Assembly (NCBI GenBank): GCA_031428275.1
Contig: JANPPC010000018.1
Location: 25,607-89,606 of the forward strand
Source of the DNA: Pseudobdellovibrio sp031428275
GTDB taxonomy: Bacteria; Bdellovibrionota; Bdellovibrionia; Bdellovibrionales; Bdellovibrionaceae
Direction: 5' to 3'
Length of the DNA stretch: 64,000 nt
This document shows, piece after piece, positions 8,711-18,276 of this stretch. Each line of letters starts with the position of its first letter. Position 1 is the first letter of the stretch. A program made the position numbers and the translations under genes. Under the pieces are notes generated by a model. The model was not told the DNA's origin. It saw only the letters and a program-made list of their open reading frames with translations, and ran no database searches.

Positions 8711-9591
8711 AATGGACTCCCTTAAAAATATCTTTACTATTTATCATCGCTCTTTCGCAGCTGTTAATTTTAGCTGGCTATCTTAGCTTTAAAAATTTGA
8801 ACAACGTCTTGGGCTCATGGAATAATTCAGCCCATTTAAGCGTTTATTTGAAAACAGATATTCTTGATGAAGAAAGATCTGTCATTGAAACAAAGCTAAA
8901 GCTTAATACGAATGTTAGTGAAGTCGAATTTATAGGTCGCGAAAAAGCAGCTTCAGAATTTCAAAAATCATTCGGAGAATATTCAGCTGGTTTATTAAGT
9001 ATTGATGAATTAATTGATCTGGTCCCCGAAACTTTAGTGGTTAGTCTTAAAAATAATTTAGCGTTGCAAGAGAAAGTTGAAACCTTTAACGAGCTTATCA
9101 ACGAAACTAAAAACTTAGCCGGTATTGAAGAATTATCTTATGGCGGCGATTGGCTACTTAAATTTTCGAAATTAGATCGTACATTAAAATCAATTGGCGC
9201 ATTTATCTTAGCCATTATATTGCTATCGGTCAGTTTTCTATCGGCACTGATGGTACGTATTTTGATCGAAGACGCAAAAGCCGAACTTGAGGTTTATACA
9301 TTGATCGGAGCTACTCGCTGGTTTGTGTACAGAATCTTTCTTCGCGAAATGCTGGCTTTTTTGATCTTAAGCCTAGCCCTTTCGTTTACTATTCTTTTCA
9401 GCCTTTACGTTTATTTAAAAGAAGTTTTTTTAGTGAAAAACATGACCCTAAACTTTGCTGAGCGGCTGGTATTCATATCACCGTTTGAAATTGGCGTTTT
9501 TTGCTTGATCGTTTCTAGTTTTATACTAATAAGCTCGTTCATTGCGCTTAAAACAACTATTAAACGATTAAATCAGTTTTCATATGATTAA
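8707..9591 (+). CDS. ftsX: Cell division protein FtsX
   Basis: A 294-residue membrane protein with the FtsX layout. TM1 lies near residues 6-26, then a periplasmic domain (about residues 30-155, with VYLKTDILDEERSVIETKL and the EFIGREKAASEF segment). Three further TM segments sit in the C-terminal half, separated by the cytoplasmic loop AKAELEVYTLIGATRWFVYRIF. It couples FtsE ATP hydrolysis to a periplasmic activator. Its overlap with ftsE and the envC-like gene supports a FtsE-FtsX-EnvC complex. Confidence 0.93.
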   Translation: MKWTPLKISLLFIIALSQLLILAGYLSFKNLNNVLGSWNNSAHLSVYLKTDILDEERSVIETKLKLNTNVSEVEFIGREKAASEFQKSFGEYSAGLLSIDELIDLVPETLVVSLKNNLALQEKVETFNELINETKNLAGIEELSYGGDWLLKFSKLDRTLKSIGAFILAIILLSVSFLSALMVRILIEDAKAELEVYTLIGATRWFVYRIFLREMLAFLILSLALSFTILFSLYVYLKEVFLVKNMTLNFAERLVFISPFEIGVFCLIVSSFILISSFIALKTTIKRLNQFSYD

Positions 9592-10480
9592 CTTTTTAGT
9601 GGCCGCAATTATATTAAACGCATTTGGCGCGTTCGAGGCAGCCGGGTCTGAGCGTGTCGAACAGCAAATCAACGAGACAATTGATAATTTAGCCCATCTA
9701 GATGCAGAAAAAGCTTTGCTTGAACAAAGTATTGCAGATCTTGAGTCTAAAATTCGCGAACGTAAAAAAATTCTTAATAAACGAACGCGCGCCTTATCTT
9801 ATTTGCAACGGTTTCAGTGGGGCGGCTTGTTGTCGGCAGATCAACCTTACCTGATTGAAAGAAATCTTAAGGTCGTTGATCGATTAAATAAATATGATCT
9901 GGCCTTATTTCGCGAATATAAAGCGTCGCTAAAATCACTAGCGTTTTCGCGAACTGATTTATCTCGTACTCAAAAAAAATTACAAACTATTATTGCCGAA
10001 CTGCAGCGACAGCAAAATGAATTAAATCAAAGTGATGATCTACGCAAGAAAGTTTTGGTCGATACGAACAAGAATTCATTACTAAAATTAAAAGGCGAAC
10101 TAACCCGGCCTTTAGTTGGTATGCCGATTCTACCCTTTGGCTCAAAGCCCGATAAACAAAACCAATACGTGCTTGTCAGCAAAGGCTTGCTGTATGGGGC
10201 CGAAAAGGGCCAAGCAATCAGAGCGGCCGGTCCAGGAGTAGTTATTTTTCGTGACCACCTTACCCACTGGCGCGAAACTTTAATAGTACAACACGACGAT
10301 AACTATTACTCAGTCTATGCCGGGGTTATAGGAAATCAAAAAGGCGAATCTAAAAAAGTTCAAAGCGCAGTTGAAAAAGGTGAAATAATTGGTTTCACCA
10401 GCGGACCTGAATTTTATTTCGAGCTTCGCCATTTTGAAAATCCAATTAATCCGACACAATGGTTTAAGGAGTCTCTATGA
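9584..10480 (+). CDS. EnvC-like periplasmic activator with degenerate LytM (M23) domain
   Basis: A 298-residue protein with an N-terminal signal peptide (MINFLVAAIILNAFGAF). A long coiled coil follows (about residues 25-170), then a C-terminal M23/LytM-type domain ending in the typical NPTQWF. The zinc ligands expected in active M23 peptidases (H-x3-D and H-x-H) are not seen: the corresponding region reads LYFE/FYFELRHF-like, as in E. coli EnvC. EnvC-type proteins do not cut peptidoglycan but activate amidases. The position after ftsEX fits that job. Confidence 0.85.
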   Translation: MINFLVAAIILNAFGAFEAAGSERVEQQINETIDNLAHLDAEKALLEQSIADLESKIRERKKILNKRTRALSYLQRFQWGGLLSADQPYLIERNLKVVDRLNKYDLALFREYKASLKSLAFSRTDLSRTQKKLQTIIAELQRQQNELNQSDDLRKKVLVDTNKNSLLKLKGELTRPLVGMPILPFGSKPDKQNQYVLVSKGLLYGAEKGQAIRAAGPGVVIFRDHLTHWRETLIVQHDDNYYSVYAGVIGNQKGESKKVQSAVEKGEIIGFTSGPEFYFELRHFENPINPTQWFKESL

Positions 10481-11832
10481 AGAAGCATATAATAACCCTG
10501 TCGCTATTTGCGGGCTTAATCGCATTCGGCGGTAAACCCCTGATCGCTTTTGCGCAAGATCGCTACAGCGATTTGCAAAACTTCAGTAAAATTTTAAACT
10601 TGGTTCAGCAATATTATGTCGAAGAAGTAGATACCAAGAAGCTAGTGAACGGCGCTATCAAAGGTATGTTACGCGAATTAGATCCGCATACGAACTATAT
10701 GCCACCCGAAATTTTTAAAGACTTCGAAACTGAAACAGCTGGCGAATTCGGTGGTTTAGGTATCGAGATTTCAATTCAAAATGGAATTTTAACGATTATA
10801 TCTCCGATTGAAGACACACCCGCGTGGATTGCAGGTATTAAGCCCGGAGATAAAATTGTGGCCATCGACGGCCAATCAACTAAAGGCTTTAGCCTAGTTG
10901 AGGCTTCCGCACTTCTAAAAGGTAAGCGCGGTTCAAGCTCAACCCTATCTGTAATCCGTGACGGTCAAGAAAAGCCGATGGATTTCTTAATCACTCGCGG
11001 CAATGTAAAAATTAAATCAATTAAGCCGACAGTTCTAGATGACGGCTTCGTTTACATCAAAGTTACAAGCTTTATTGAAAACACCAGCGCTGACCTTGAA
11101 AAAGCTTTAGCTGATTTCAGAAAACGCAGTAACGGAAAAATCGAAGGTATCTTAATTGATCTTCGAAAGAATCCGGGTGGTTTACTTGAACAGGCGATCA
11201 AAGTCAGTGACCTCTTCTTAAAAGAAGGAATTATCGTCAGCACGATAGGCCGTGATCCTAAGAATAAAGAAGTCACTTACGCGACAAAAAAAGCACAATA
11301 CGCAGATATTCCGATTGTTATTTTAATTAATGAATTTTCGGCCAGCGCCAGCGAAATTGTTGCGGGTGCATTACAAGATAACAAGCGCGCCGTCATCGTG
11401 GGCGAGCGCAGTTTTGGTAAAGGCTCGGTTCAGTCAGTTATTAAACTTGGGGACGGCAGCGGGTTAAAGTTAACCGTGGCGCGCTATTACACTCCAAGCG
11501 GGGTTTCAATTCAATCTGAAGGCATCAAGCCGGATATCGAAATTGAAGATGTTGATGCTGAGGTTTTCGCGAAGGCTGTTAACAAATCAAAGTCTTTCCG
11601 CGAAAAAGATATATCTGGGCATTTGAAGAGCGACAAAGAAAAGTTAGCCGACAAGAAAAACACGACTGTCCCTACGATGGATAAAAATGCCGTGGCTTGG
11701 TGGAAAGATATCGGAAGTAAAAAAGATTCTGAGTTAAGTGATAAAGAAAAACTATTTAAATCTGATTATCAGGCCTACCAAGCATATAGCTACTTACGCG
11801 CCTGGAAGACTTTAAAAGGCATGATCAAATAG
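10477..11832 (+). CDS. ctpA: Carboxy-terminal processing protease (S41 family, PDZ domain)
   Basis: A 451-residue protein with a signal peptide (cleavage near AFAQ-DR). An N-terminal helical region contains LRELDPHTNYM, and the PDZ domain (about residues 85-170) contains FGGLGIEI and IKPGDKIVAIDG. The S41 catalytic domain has the serine in FSASASE and the lysine in GERSFGKGSVQ. Tail-specific proteases process periplasmic and envelope proteins. It is the last gene of the ftsE-ftsX-envC-like operon (ATGA overlap), a common arrangement in proteobacteria. Confidence 0.95.
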   Translation: MKKHIITLSLFAGLIAFGGKPLIAFAQDRYSDLQNFSKILNLVQQYYVEEVDTKKLVNGAIKGMLRELDPHTNYMPPEIFKDFETETAGEFGGLGIEISIQNGILTIISPIEDTPAWIAGIKPGDKIVAIDGQSTKGFSLVEASALLKGKRGSSSTLSVIRDGQEKPMDFLITRGNVKIKSIKPTVLDDGFVYIKVTSFIENTSADLEKALADFRKRSNGKIEGILIDLRKNPGGLLEQAIKVSDLFLKEGIIVSTIGRDPKNKEVTYATKKAQYADIPIVILINEFSASASEIVAGALQDNKRAVIVGERSFGKGSVQSVIKLGDGSGLKLTVARYYTPSGVSIQSEGIKPDIEIEDVDAEVFAKAVNKSKSFREKDISGHLKSDKEKLADKKNTTVPTMDKNAVAWWKDIGSKKDSELSDKEKLFKSDYQAYQAYSYLRAWKTLKGMIK

Positions 11833-11833
11833 T

Positions 11834-12694
11834 TTATAAGCCTAAAGCTGCATTGAACTTTAAAAGTCTTTGCAGCGTTAGTTCTTGAATTTTTTCTCGC
11901 TCGGGCTTCAGCTCTTCATGTCGTAAGCCCTGAGAAGTCATAAAAGCACAAATCGAATGACCAAAGTCTTCGTTCGACATTGATGAGTCATGTTGAAATT
12001 CTATTTCATATTTTCGTTGCACGAAGCTAGTTCCGATAAAATCGTCAGCCTCAGTTATCGAAATTTCAATGTCTTTGAAGCCTAAATCTTTGGTTAGCGT
12101 CCACTTTATTTTTTTCGTTAAATGACTGGCGGTAAAGTACCAGCTAGTATTTTTTGGCACCGCTGTTAGTTTTTCTAGCAACGGCACCTTTAGATCAAGT
12201 AGCCACTTATGAAAGATTTCTATTTCGACGGCAACTTTTTTAGAATCTGTCGTATTAAATAAATCTAGTAAACCCACGACCGAATCTTCAAATTTCTTAC
12301 GCTGCATTGTATTCAAAGTAAGTTCTCCGACCGATTTCTTTTTAACCTTGAAAGACCAGCCCTCTGGGCAAGACATGACATCAATTGAAATTTTAGTATT
12401 GGCTTGTAAAGTGGCTTTTGCGACTTCAGATTTAAGTCGAAACTTGTACATATCTGGATTTGGAATTAATAAAAACTGCTGGCCATCATAGATATCGGCA
12501 TAGTAGTCGGTGCGCATTTCAGAAGAAAAATTGTTAGTTTTTAAAATTCTTTGCGCGGCCATCTCTTCTAAATTAAAACCCGCTTCAGTCTGAGTTTTTA
12601 TTCTGCTATTCGGCTTCGCATTTGATGTCGAACAGGTTAACAATGCAAACGTACAGCTAAAAACAGCGATTGCTTGTAAATAATTTTTAATCAT
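11834..12694 (-). CDS. Hypothetical secreted protein or lipoprotein
   Basis: A 286-residue protein. The N-terminus is a signal sequence with a possible lipobox (FALLTC-STS); the residue before the Cys is Thr, so lipidation is uncertain. The rest is mixed alpha/beta with no recognised motif. It overlaps the upstream phytase-like gene by 4 bases (ATGA), so the two are probably one transcript. It converges on ctpA with one base between the stops. Confidence 0.65.
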   Translation of the reverse strand: MIKNYLQAIAVFSCTFALLTCSTSNAKPNSRIKTQTEAGFNLEEMAAQRILKTNNFSSEMRTDYYADIYDGQQFLLIPNPDMYKFRLKSEVAKATLQANTKISIDVMSCPEGWSFKVKKKSVGELTLNTMQRKKFEDSVVGLLDLFNTTDSKKVAVEIEIFHKWLLDLKVPLLEKLTAVPKNTSWYFTASHLTKKIKWTLTKDLGFKDIEISITEADDFIGTSFVQRKYEIEFQHDSSMSNEDFGHSICAFMTSQGLRHEELKPEREKIQELTLQRLLKFNAALGL

Positions 12695-13908
12695 TTATTC
12701 AAACCTTTAATGATAAACAAATAATTTCTAGAAAACTCTGGCGCTGCATCGCCTAAGCCAAAATCGTTATCATTAACAATGACTAATTCATTACCAGGCA
12801 AGGCCGATAAACCTTCAAGTTTTTCATACGAACTTAAGCTTGAGGCTGTTAGATTAGCATAATCAATTTTCTTAACTGTTTTAGCGGCCGATGGTATTTT
12901 CCACTGCGCATCTGAATTTAAAGATTCATTTGCAAGGTTAGTGGCCTTGGCTAGATCGATTGCGAAAACTTTCTGCCAAGATTTTTTTTCGACTTTGCCA
13001 TTTTGCTCTAGTACTAGAATTTGCCCGCTGTCTGATATCGTTGCCGCGCCAATTTTTCCGCCGTAAATACTAAGGGGGTAAAGGTAGACGCCGATTACTT
13101 TTTGGGTAGAAGGGTCAAATTCAATAATCGGAGAAACATCGCTACGCGATTGCGACGGAATTTCGCTTTGTAAAAACGCCAACAAAGTTTTTTGCCGAGT
13201 CCATACTAAAGCTTCAAATCCGCGGTTCAATTTTCGTTCAGCTAAGAAAGCCGGAAGACTACCTACGCCACCACGCAAGTTTCTTTCTTTAAGTTCTTTA
13301 GGGTACCAACGCTGAATAATTTCGCCCGAGCTTTTGAGCTTAAGAATGGATGGCCCATACTCTTCACTTACCCAAAAATGACCGTCTTCATCTCGGGCCA
13401 AACCTTCGGGGTCAAGGCCCCAGGGGTTTACTTTCAAGACCTTCTGATTTTCATCTACCGGAGTTTCGTCAAAATATTGATCTGTCATATTGGGGTCAAC
13501 ATTCGGTAAACCACTTATCTTATCGCCTTTTTTAGTGATTAGAATAGTCTGCAGCAGCTGCGCAGAATTAGTTTTTTTCGAGTAAGAAATCTTAAGAATC
13601 TGTGGTGTATAGTCTGCGTATAAGAAAACTCGCTGTGGTTTTTTTTTAGTGCCTTGTTCTTTACCATTGGGGCCTCGGTCCGTGATCGAATAGAAAATAA
13701 GGGTTTCATTACTTGATTCAGCAGCGCTGAATACTAAATCAGACAAGCCGCCTAGTTGAACTGCGCCCGCTGTTGTTTTAAAAAGAGGCCGTTCACTTAA
13801 AATATCAATACGATCGATACTTTGTGGCAAATTTAAAGCAGGTCTATGCGAACATGAAAATAATAAAAATACCGCTGAAAGAATGATCAATTTTGAAACT
13901 TTATTCAT
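12691..13908 (-). CDS. Lipoprotein, esterase-like activity of phytase family (PF13449-type)
   Basis: A 405-residue protein. A signal peptide with lipobox (VFLLFSC-SH) precedes a beta-propeller-like domain. Family-like motifs are GGLSDLVF near residue 53, YSITDRGPNGKEQ, NPWGLDPEGLARDEDGHFWVSEEYGPSI, and KLEGLSALPGNELVIVNDNDFG. Members are periplasmic or secreted proteins of poorly defined hydrolase function. It is followed by the overlapping gene at 11834-12694. Confidence 0.78.
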   Translation of the reverse strand: MNKVSKLIILSAVFLLFSCSHRPALNLPQSIDRIDILSERPLFKTTAGAVQLGGLSDLVFSAAESSNETLIFYSITDRGPNGKEQGTKKKPQRVFLYADYTPQILKISYSKKTNSAQLLQTILITKKGDKISGLPNVDPNMTDQYFDETPVDENQKVLKVNPWGLDPEGLARDEDGHFWVSEEYGPSILKLKSSGEIIQRWYPKELKERNLRGGVGSLPAFLAERKLNRGFEALVWTRQKTLLAFLQSEIPSQSRSDVSPIIEFDPSTQKVIGVYLYPLSIYGGKIGAATISDSGQILVLEQNGKVEKKSWQKVFAIDLAKATNLANESLNSDAQWKIPSAAKTVKKIDYANLTASSLSSYEKLEGLSALPGNELVIVNDNDFGLGDAAPEFSRNYLFIIKGLNK

Positions 13909-14027
13909 ATTAACCCCTATTCATTTATAGTGCGGCTTAAATGCCACTACAAATACATTGTGCTGCTTTATAAAACCCTAACTAAATCCTAACAAAAGAA
14001 TTTTAATTTTCTTTTATAGTCATTTTC

Positions 14028-14813
14028 ATGAGGATTTGCTTGTTTAGTCTTATTCTAACCTTAAGTGCGATTTGTGCAAATGCTCAAATTTCAACGAGTG
14101 ACATCGTACTTACGCTTAAGCCTGCTTCGATCTCACGCTGGGGAGCAAAAATTGAAACAGACGCAAAAACGACGCGCGACAAACAAAACACAATAGACGG
14201 CTTCAGTACCGAAACAGATTTTCAACTTCACCAAATGTTTAACGAAGTTTGGGGAATTGTCGGCGGGGTGCGCCTGGTAAATGAAAGCCGTGACGAAAAA
14301 AAAGGTGGTTTTCATTTCGATGAAGCTTCCATGGGAATTCGAAATGTCATTTTTTTAGGTGATACAAAATGGCGAAGCCAGTTCACTTACGACTATCTTC
14401 TTTTAGATGAAGACCAAAAAAGTAATTCACGTCGCGGCGCACTTTCTGCCGATCTTCGCGCCAGCATGTACTTAGGTTTTTGGGGTAAATTACGCTTGAA
14501 GTTAAAACACAGCGAATATTTACCCAACCAAGATGTAGGCATTGAAATAAGACAAACTAAGCTTGAGCTTTCGCCGTCTTTAATTTTTAAAAAGCTTTCG
14601 ACGGGTGTGAAGAATAAAATTTCTCATCTATGGACTGATAGAACTGAATATAACACGGTCGACGTAGGCCCCTTTGTTCGTTATGAGGGCGAAAGCTTCG
14701 AGCCCCTATTTAAAATCATGTACCGACCGATCGATAAATCAAAAAGTATGATCATCGCCGATAACTGGCAATCTAAACCAGTTTATTCTGTCGAAGTCGA
14801 AATGAAGTTTTAA
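14028..14813 (+). CDS. Probable outer-membrane beta-barrel protein
   Basis: A 261-residue protein with a signal peptide (MRICLFSLILTLSAICANA-QI). Alternating polar/hydrophobic strands with frequent Tyr/Trp/Phe run to a C-terminal strand ending in VEMKF, a typical terminal aromatic of outer-membrane barrels. No catalytic motif is seen. It is a single gene followed by a shared terminator. Confidence 0.6.
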   Translation: MRICLFSLILTLSAICANAQISTSDIVLTLKPASISRWGAKIETDAKTTRDKQNTIDGFSTETDFQLHQMFNEVWGIVGGVRLVNESRDEKKGGFHFDEASMGIRNVIFLGDTKWRSQFTYDYLLLDEDQKSNSRRGALSADLRASMYLGFWGKLRLKLKHSEYLPNQDVGIEIRQTKLELSPSLIFKKLSTGVKNKISHLWTDRTEYNTVDVGPFVRYEGESFEPLFKIMYRPIDKSKSMIIADNWQSKPVYSVEVEMKF

Positions 14814-14859
14814 CCGGGCCCATGCCCCTTACGTATCGGGGATCTGCCCACCCAAATAA

Positions 14860-14889
14860 AAAAGGAAGCTTTGCAGCTTCCTTTTGATT
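14860..14889. terminator. Bidirectional intrinsic terminator
   Basis: An 11-bp perfect stem (AAAAGGAAGCT / AGCTTCCTTTT) around the loop TTGC, with T-rich sequence on one side and A-rich sequence on the other. It lies between the convergent outer-membrane protein gene and the trigger-factor gene and can serve both. Confidence 0.85.
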
Positions 14890-14910
14890 AAAAAATTTCT
14901 AATTCACCAA

Positions 14911-16224
14911 CTAATTAGCTTCTTCTTTGATATCTTTGCCGTCTACTTCTTTAATTTTAGCTTTATCAGTTAACATCTTGATCACTTTTTCTTCAGTGAT
15001 CATGTAAGTCATGCGGCTCATTTGTTCTGGTTTTGCATACCATTCTTTGATGCGCTCAAGCTCGATATTTGTTTGCTTCGAGTACTCTTCGAATTTTGCA
15101 TCTATATCTTCTTTAGTGCAGATCAAGTTGTGCTCTTGCGCTAGTTTGTCGATTAAGAAGCTAGACTGAATCATCTCAGCCGCAGTTTTACCGAAATCTG
15201 CATCCCACTTTTGAACGTAATCTTCGTATTCGCCAGCTTGCATACCTTGCTCAGTCATACGTTTTTTGAAATCTTCAATTAACGCCGCTTTTTGATCTTT
15301 CAATAAAGAGGCCGGCACATCAACTGGGTTAGCTTGAACTAATTTTTTCAATAAACGATTTTTGAAAGAATCTTCGATACGTTTTTTATCAGTTTGCTCC
15401 ATGTCAGCAACAACTGTCTTTTTGAAATCTTCTAAAGTTTGGTTAATACCAACTTCTTTTAAAAGATCATCAGTCAATGCTGGCAATTCTTTACGTTTTA
15501 AACCCTTTAAAGTTACTTTGAACTCAACTGGTTTACCTTCTAAAGCAGCTGCGTGATACGGAGTCGGAAACTTTAAACTTAACGATTTGTTTTCGCCGAT
15601 TTTCATTCCGACGATACCTTGCTCGTAGCCTTCGATGAATTGATTTGAGCCTAATTCAAGATTTTGATCACGGCCCGCGCCATTTTCTAAAGGCTTACCG
15701 TCGACGAAACCATCAAAATCAATCACAGCCGTGTCGCCCAATGCCGCTGCACGGTTATCTAGTACGTCTACGTAGTTTGCTTTTGAAGCGCGAACGTTTT
15801 CTAAGACTTGCTCAACTTTTTTAGGATCAGCAAGAAGTTTTTCTTTATCAACTTCTAAGCCTTCCCATTTCTTAACTTTAACTTCGGGGCGAACGTCAAA
15901 GATTGCAGAGAACGAAAAATCTTTCGCTTCCGATGGGTCTTCAAATTCGAACTCAGGGTAATTGATTGGATCAATTGCTTGGTCTTTTAAAGCAGTTGGG
16001 TACGTTGAAGTAATAAGTTCTTGAGCAACGTCACCAGACACACGGTCTTTGTACATTGTTTTAATCGTTGCAATCGGAGCTTTACCTTTACGGAAACCCT
16101 TAATCTCAACAGTGCGTTGAATTTGTTGATAAACTTTCTCGAAAGTTGATTTGACGGTTGCTTGTGGGATTTCAACATTTAATTTACGTTGTAAACCTTC
16201 AGTTACTTGTATTTGCGCTTTCAC
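14911..16224 (-). CDS. tig: Trigger factor
   Basis: A 437-residue ribosome-associated chaperone/prolyl isomerase of normal length. The N-terminal ribosome-binding signature is present (IKGFRKGKAP, about residues 39-48). The FKBP-like domain follows (about residues 150-235, with GDTAVIDFDGFVDGKPLENG and FIEGYEQGIVGMKIGE), then the long helical C-terminal domain. The start is GTG, with GGAG 6-9 bases upstream. In many bacteria tig, clpP, clpX and lon are contiguous; here tig lies 7 kb from clpPX in opposite orientation. Confidence 0.96.
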   Translation of the reverse strand: MKAQIQVTEGLQRKLNVEIPQATVKSTFEKVYQQIQRTVEIKGFRKGKAPIATIKTMYKDRVSGDVAQELITSTYPTALKDQAIDPINYPEFEFEDPSEAKDFSFSAIFDVRPEVKVKKWEGLEVDKEKLLADPKKVEQVLENVRASKANYVDVLDNRAAALGDTAVIDFDGFVDGKPLENGAGRDQNLELGSNQFIEGYEQGIVGMKIGENKSLSLKFPTPYHAAALEGKPVEFKVTLKGLKRKELPALTDDLLKEVGINQTLEDFKKTVVADMEQTDKKRIEDSFKNRLLKKLVQANPVDVPASLLKDQKAALIEDFKKRMTEQGMQAGEYEDYVQKWDADFGKTAAEMIQSSFLIDKLAQEHNLICTKEDIDAKFEEYSKQTNIELERIKEWYAKPEQMSRMTYMITEEKVIKMLTDKAKIKEVDGKDIKEEAN

Positions 16225-16333
16225 GGGTATCTCCTTAAAATTTGTTAGCTTCTACCAAAACTTACGTGCTACTTTAGTTTTGAATTTGAAACTAATATGT
16301 CACGCAAATTAGGGTACTTTTTAGGCAAATGCA

Positions 16334-17209
16334 ATGGTAAAAAAAGCTCATTTTATTACAGGTAAAGGTGGAGTCGGCAAATCGCTGATTTCAGCGGTTT
16401 TAGCCAGGCATTTAAGCCAAACGCCAGACCATGGTAGTGAACAAATCCTATTAGCCGAGCTAAACGAACACAGCTTCTTTCAAGACTATTTAAAATTGAA
16501 GAAAATTTCCTACAAACCAAGCAAGTGGGTCGAAGACGTCGACGTCAGCCAGTGGAGCCCGCAAGATTGTTTGAAAGAATACGCCCTGCACTTACTGAAG
16601 GTCGAAACCCTGTATAAACTTTTCTTTGAAAACCCCGTTTCACGCAGCTTGATACAAGTAGCACCTGGCTTACAAGAACTAGCCTTACTGGGCAAAGTGA
16701 CATCTTCCCCGCGTAGCCACGGACCGACTATGAAATATGACCAACTGGTTATAGATTCGTTTGCGACCGGGCATTTCCTAAGTTTATTTCGCGCGCCCGC
16801 AGCCATGGCCGAAGCCATTCAGTTCGGTCCGATGGGCGAGCAATCTAGAGGAATCGATAAATGGATTCGAGACCACGACTTTGCCCGACTGCATATCGTC
16901 ACGCTTGCTGAAGAATTACCAATCACCGAAACGATCGAACTTTACCAAACTTTGAAAAAAGAATTTGGTTTAACGGCTGCGGTTTACTTAAATAAAATGA
17001 CCGGATTAGAAAAATCAGATTTAGCAAAATTGAAACCTGAGGTTTCAGAAATCATGGCTGGTATTATCGAAAATGAAAGATTGGCCGTTAAAAAATTAAC
17101 GGATGCAAAAATTAAATTCATTGAATTACCTCTTATAAGTTCGCTAGATCCAGAGGTCTTGATCAGTAAGCTAACCGAAGTTTTCGCGGCCAAAAAGGTT
17201 CATGCATGA
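16334..17209 (+). CDS. ArsA/GET3-like ATPase, first of a pair
   Basis: A 291-residue deviant-Walker ATPase with FITGKGGVGKSLISAVLARHL near residues 7-27. Members of this family (ArsA/GET3/MinD-like) use a Lys in the K-G-G-V-G-K-S/T P-loop to act across a dimer. The second half retains the VIDSFATGH segment. It overlaps the next ArsA-like gene by 4 bases (ATGA). Tandem ArsA-like pairs occur in deltaproteobacterial-type genomes; a heterodimer is plausible. No arsenical resistance genes are nearby, so the arsenite role is not supported. Confidence 0.82.
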   Translation: MVKKAHFITGKGGVGKSLISAVLARHLSQTPDHGSEQILLAELNEHSFFQDYLKLKKISYKPSKWVEDVDVSQWSPQDCLKEYALHLLKVETLYKLFFENPVSRSLIQVAPGLQELALLGKVTSSPRSHGPTMKYDQLVIDSFATGHFLSLFRAPAAMAEAIQFGPMGEQSRGIDKWIRDHDFARLHIVTLAEELPITETIELYQTLKKEFGLTAAVYLNKMTGLEKSDLAKLKPEVSEIMAGIIENERLAVKKLTDAKIKFIELPLISSLDPEVLISKLTEVFAAKKVHA

Positions 17210-18276
17210 TACAGATAGCTGCACAAACTAAAACTCTCATTTGTATCGGCACAGGCGGCGTTGGTAAAACGACGATGGCTGCATCAATGGGCGTAGGCTT
17301 CGCTTCAGAAGGTAAAAAAGTTTTAGTTCTAACAATCGATCCGTCAAAACGTTTAGCCCAGGCACTGGGAATTAAAATGGACGGCGACCCGCATAAAGTC
17401 GAAATCAAAAAATCAAAATCTGGCGGAGAACTTTGGGCCTGCGTTGTGAATCACGAAAAGACATTCGAATACTTTATTCGTCACGCCGCTAGCCAGTTTG
17501 CAGAGGGCAAAAAAGTCTCGGAAGAAAAATTAGCGCAGCTTTTAGATAATAAACTTTACCACCAACTTTCGGGTCGCTTAAGTGGTTCACAAGAATTTAC
17601 GTCACTGATTACTTTGAATCGTTATGTTACAAGCGGCGAATACGATTTAGTTATTTTAGATACGCCCCCGTCTCAACACACATGGAATTTTCTGCGCGCA
17701 CCCGAAAAAATTTCGGCGCTGTTTAATGAAGGAATTGCTAAATGGTTTCGTGAAGCCGACAGTGGTCGCACAAGTCTATTTAAAAAAATTGTCAACGCCG
17801 GTACTTCTCAGGTGTTAAAGGCGCTTGAGCTATTAACAGGTTCGCAGTTTATCAAAGAACTTTCGGCATTCTTCCAGGCGATTCAAAAATGGCAAAAGCC
17901 CCTAGAAGAATATATTTTGAACTGCCACCGCCTTTTGATTTCTGCGCAAACTGAGTTTATTCTTGTAACGGCCCTAGACCCCTCAAGACTGAGCGAAGCT
18001 CAAAAACTAAGCCGCGAAATTCGCACCCAGGGTTATAAATTAACTACTGTTGTAATCAACCGCATTCCGGCCTGGCTATCAACACCAGTAGACACAGACT
18101 CAAAACGAATTAAAAACTTAGTGACCTACTATCAAAGTCTTGAAATCGACTTACAAAGCCGCCTGGCACAATTCAAAACTCAACTGAAAGTATACAAATG
18201 CTACGAGTTAAGACAGAATACTGAAGATGTGCATAGCCTTCAAAAAAACTTCGACGAATTGGTTTCGCTTAATTAG
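17206..18276 (+). CDS. ArsA/GET3-like ATPase, second of a pair
   Basis: A 356-residue paralogue of the preceding protein, with the P-loop GTGGVGKTTMAASMG near residues 16-30 and LTIDPSKRLAQALG as the switch-like segment. VILDTPPSQH matches the Walker B-type region. In the first P-loop position it has G-T-G-G-V-G-K-T rather than K-G-G-V-G-K, so the signature Lys of the family is replaced by Thr here while the first paralogue keeps it. That hints at one active and one modified partner in a heterodimer (inference). Confidence 0.82.
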   Translation: MIQIAAQTKTLICIGTGGVGKTTMAASMGVGFASEGKKVLVLTIDPSKRLAQALGIKMDGDPHKVEIKKSKSGGELWACVVNHEKTFEYFIRHAASQFAEGKKVSEEKLAQLLDNKLYHQLSGRLSGSQEFTSLITLNRYVTSGEYDLVILDTPPSQHTWNFLRAPEKISALFNEGIAKWFREADSGRTSLFKKIVNAGTSQVLKALELLTGSQFIKELSAFFQAIQKWQKPLEEYILNCHRLLISAQTEFILVTALDPSRLSEAQKLSREIRTQGYKLTTVVINRIPAWLSTPVDTDSKRIKNLVTYYQSLEIDLQSRLAQFKTQLKVYKCYELRQNTEDVHSLQKNFDELVSLN

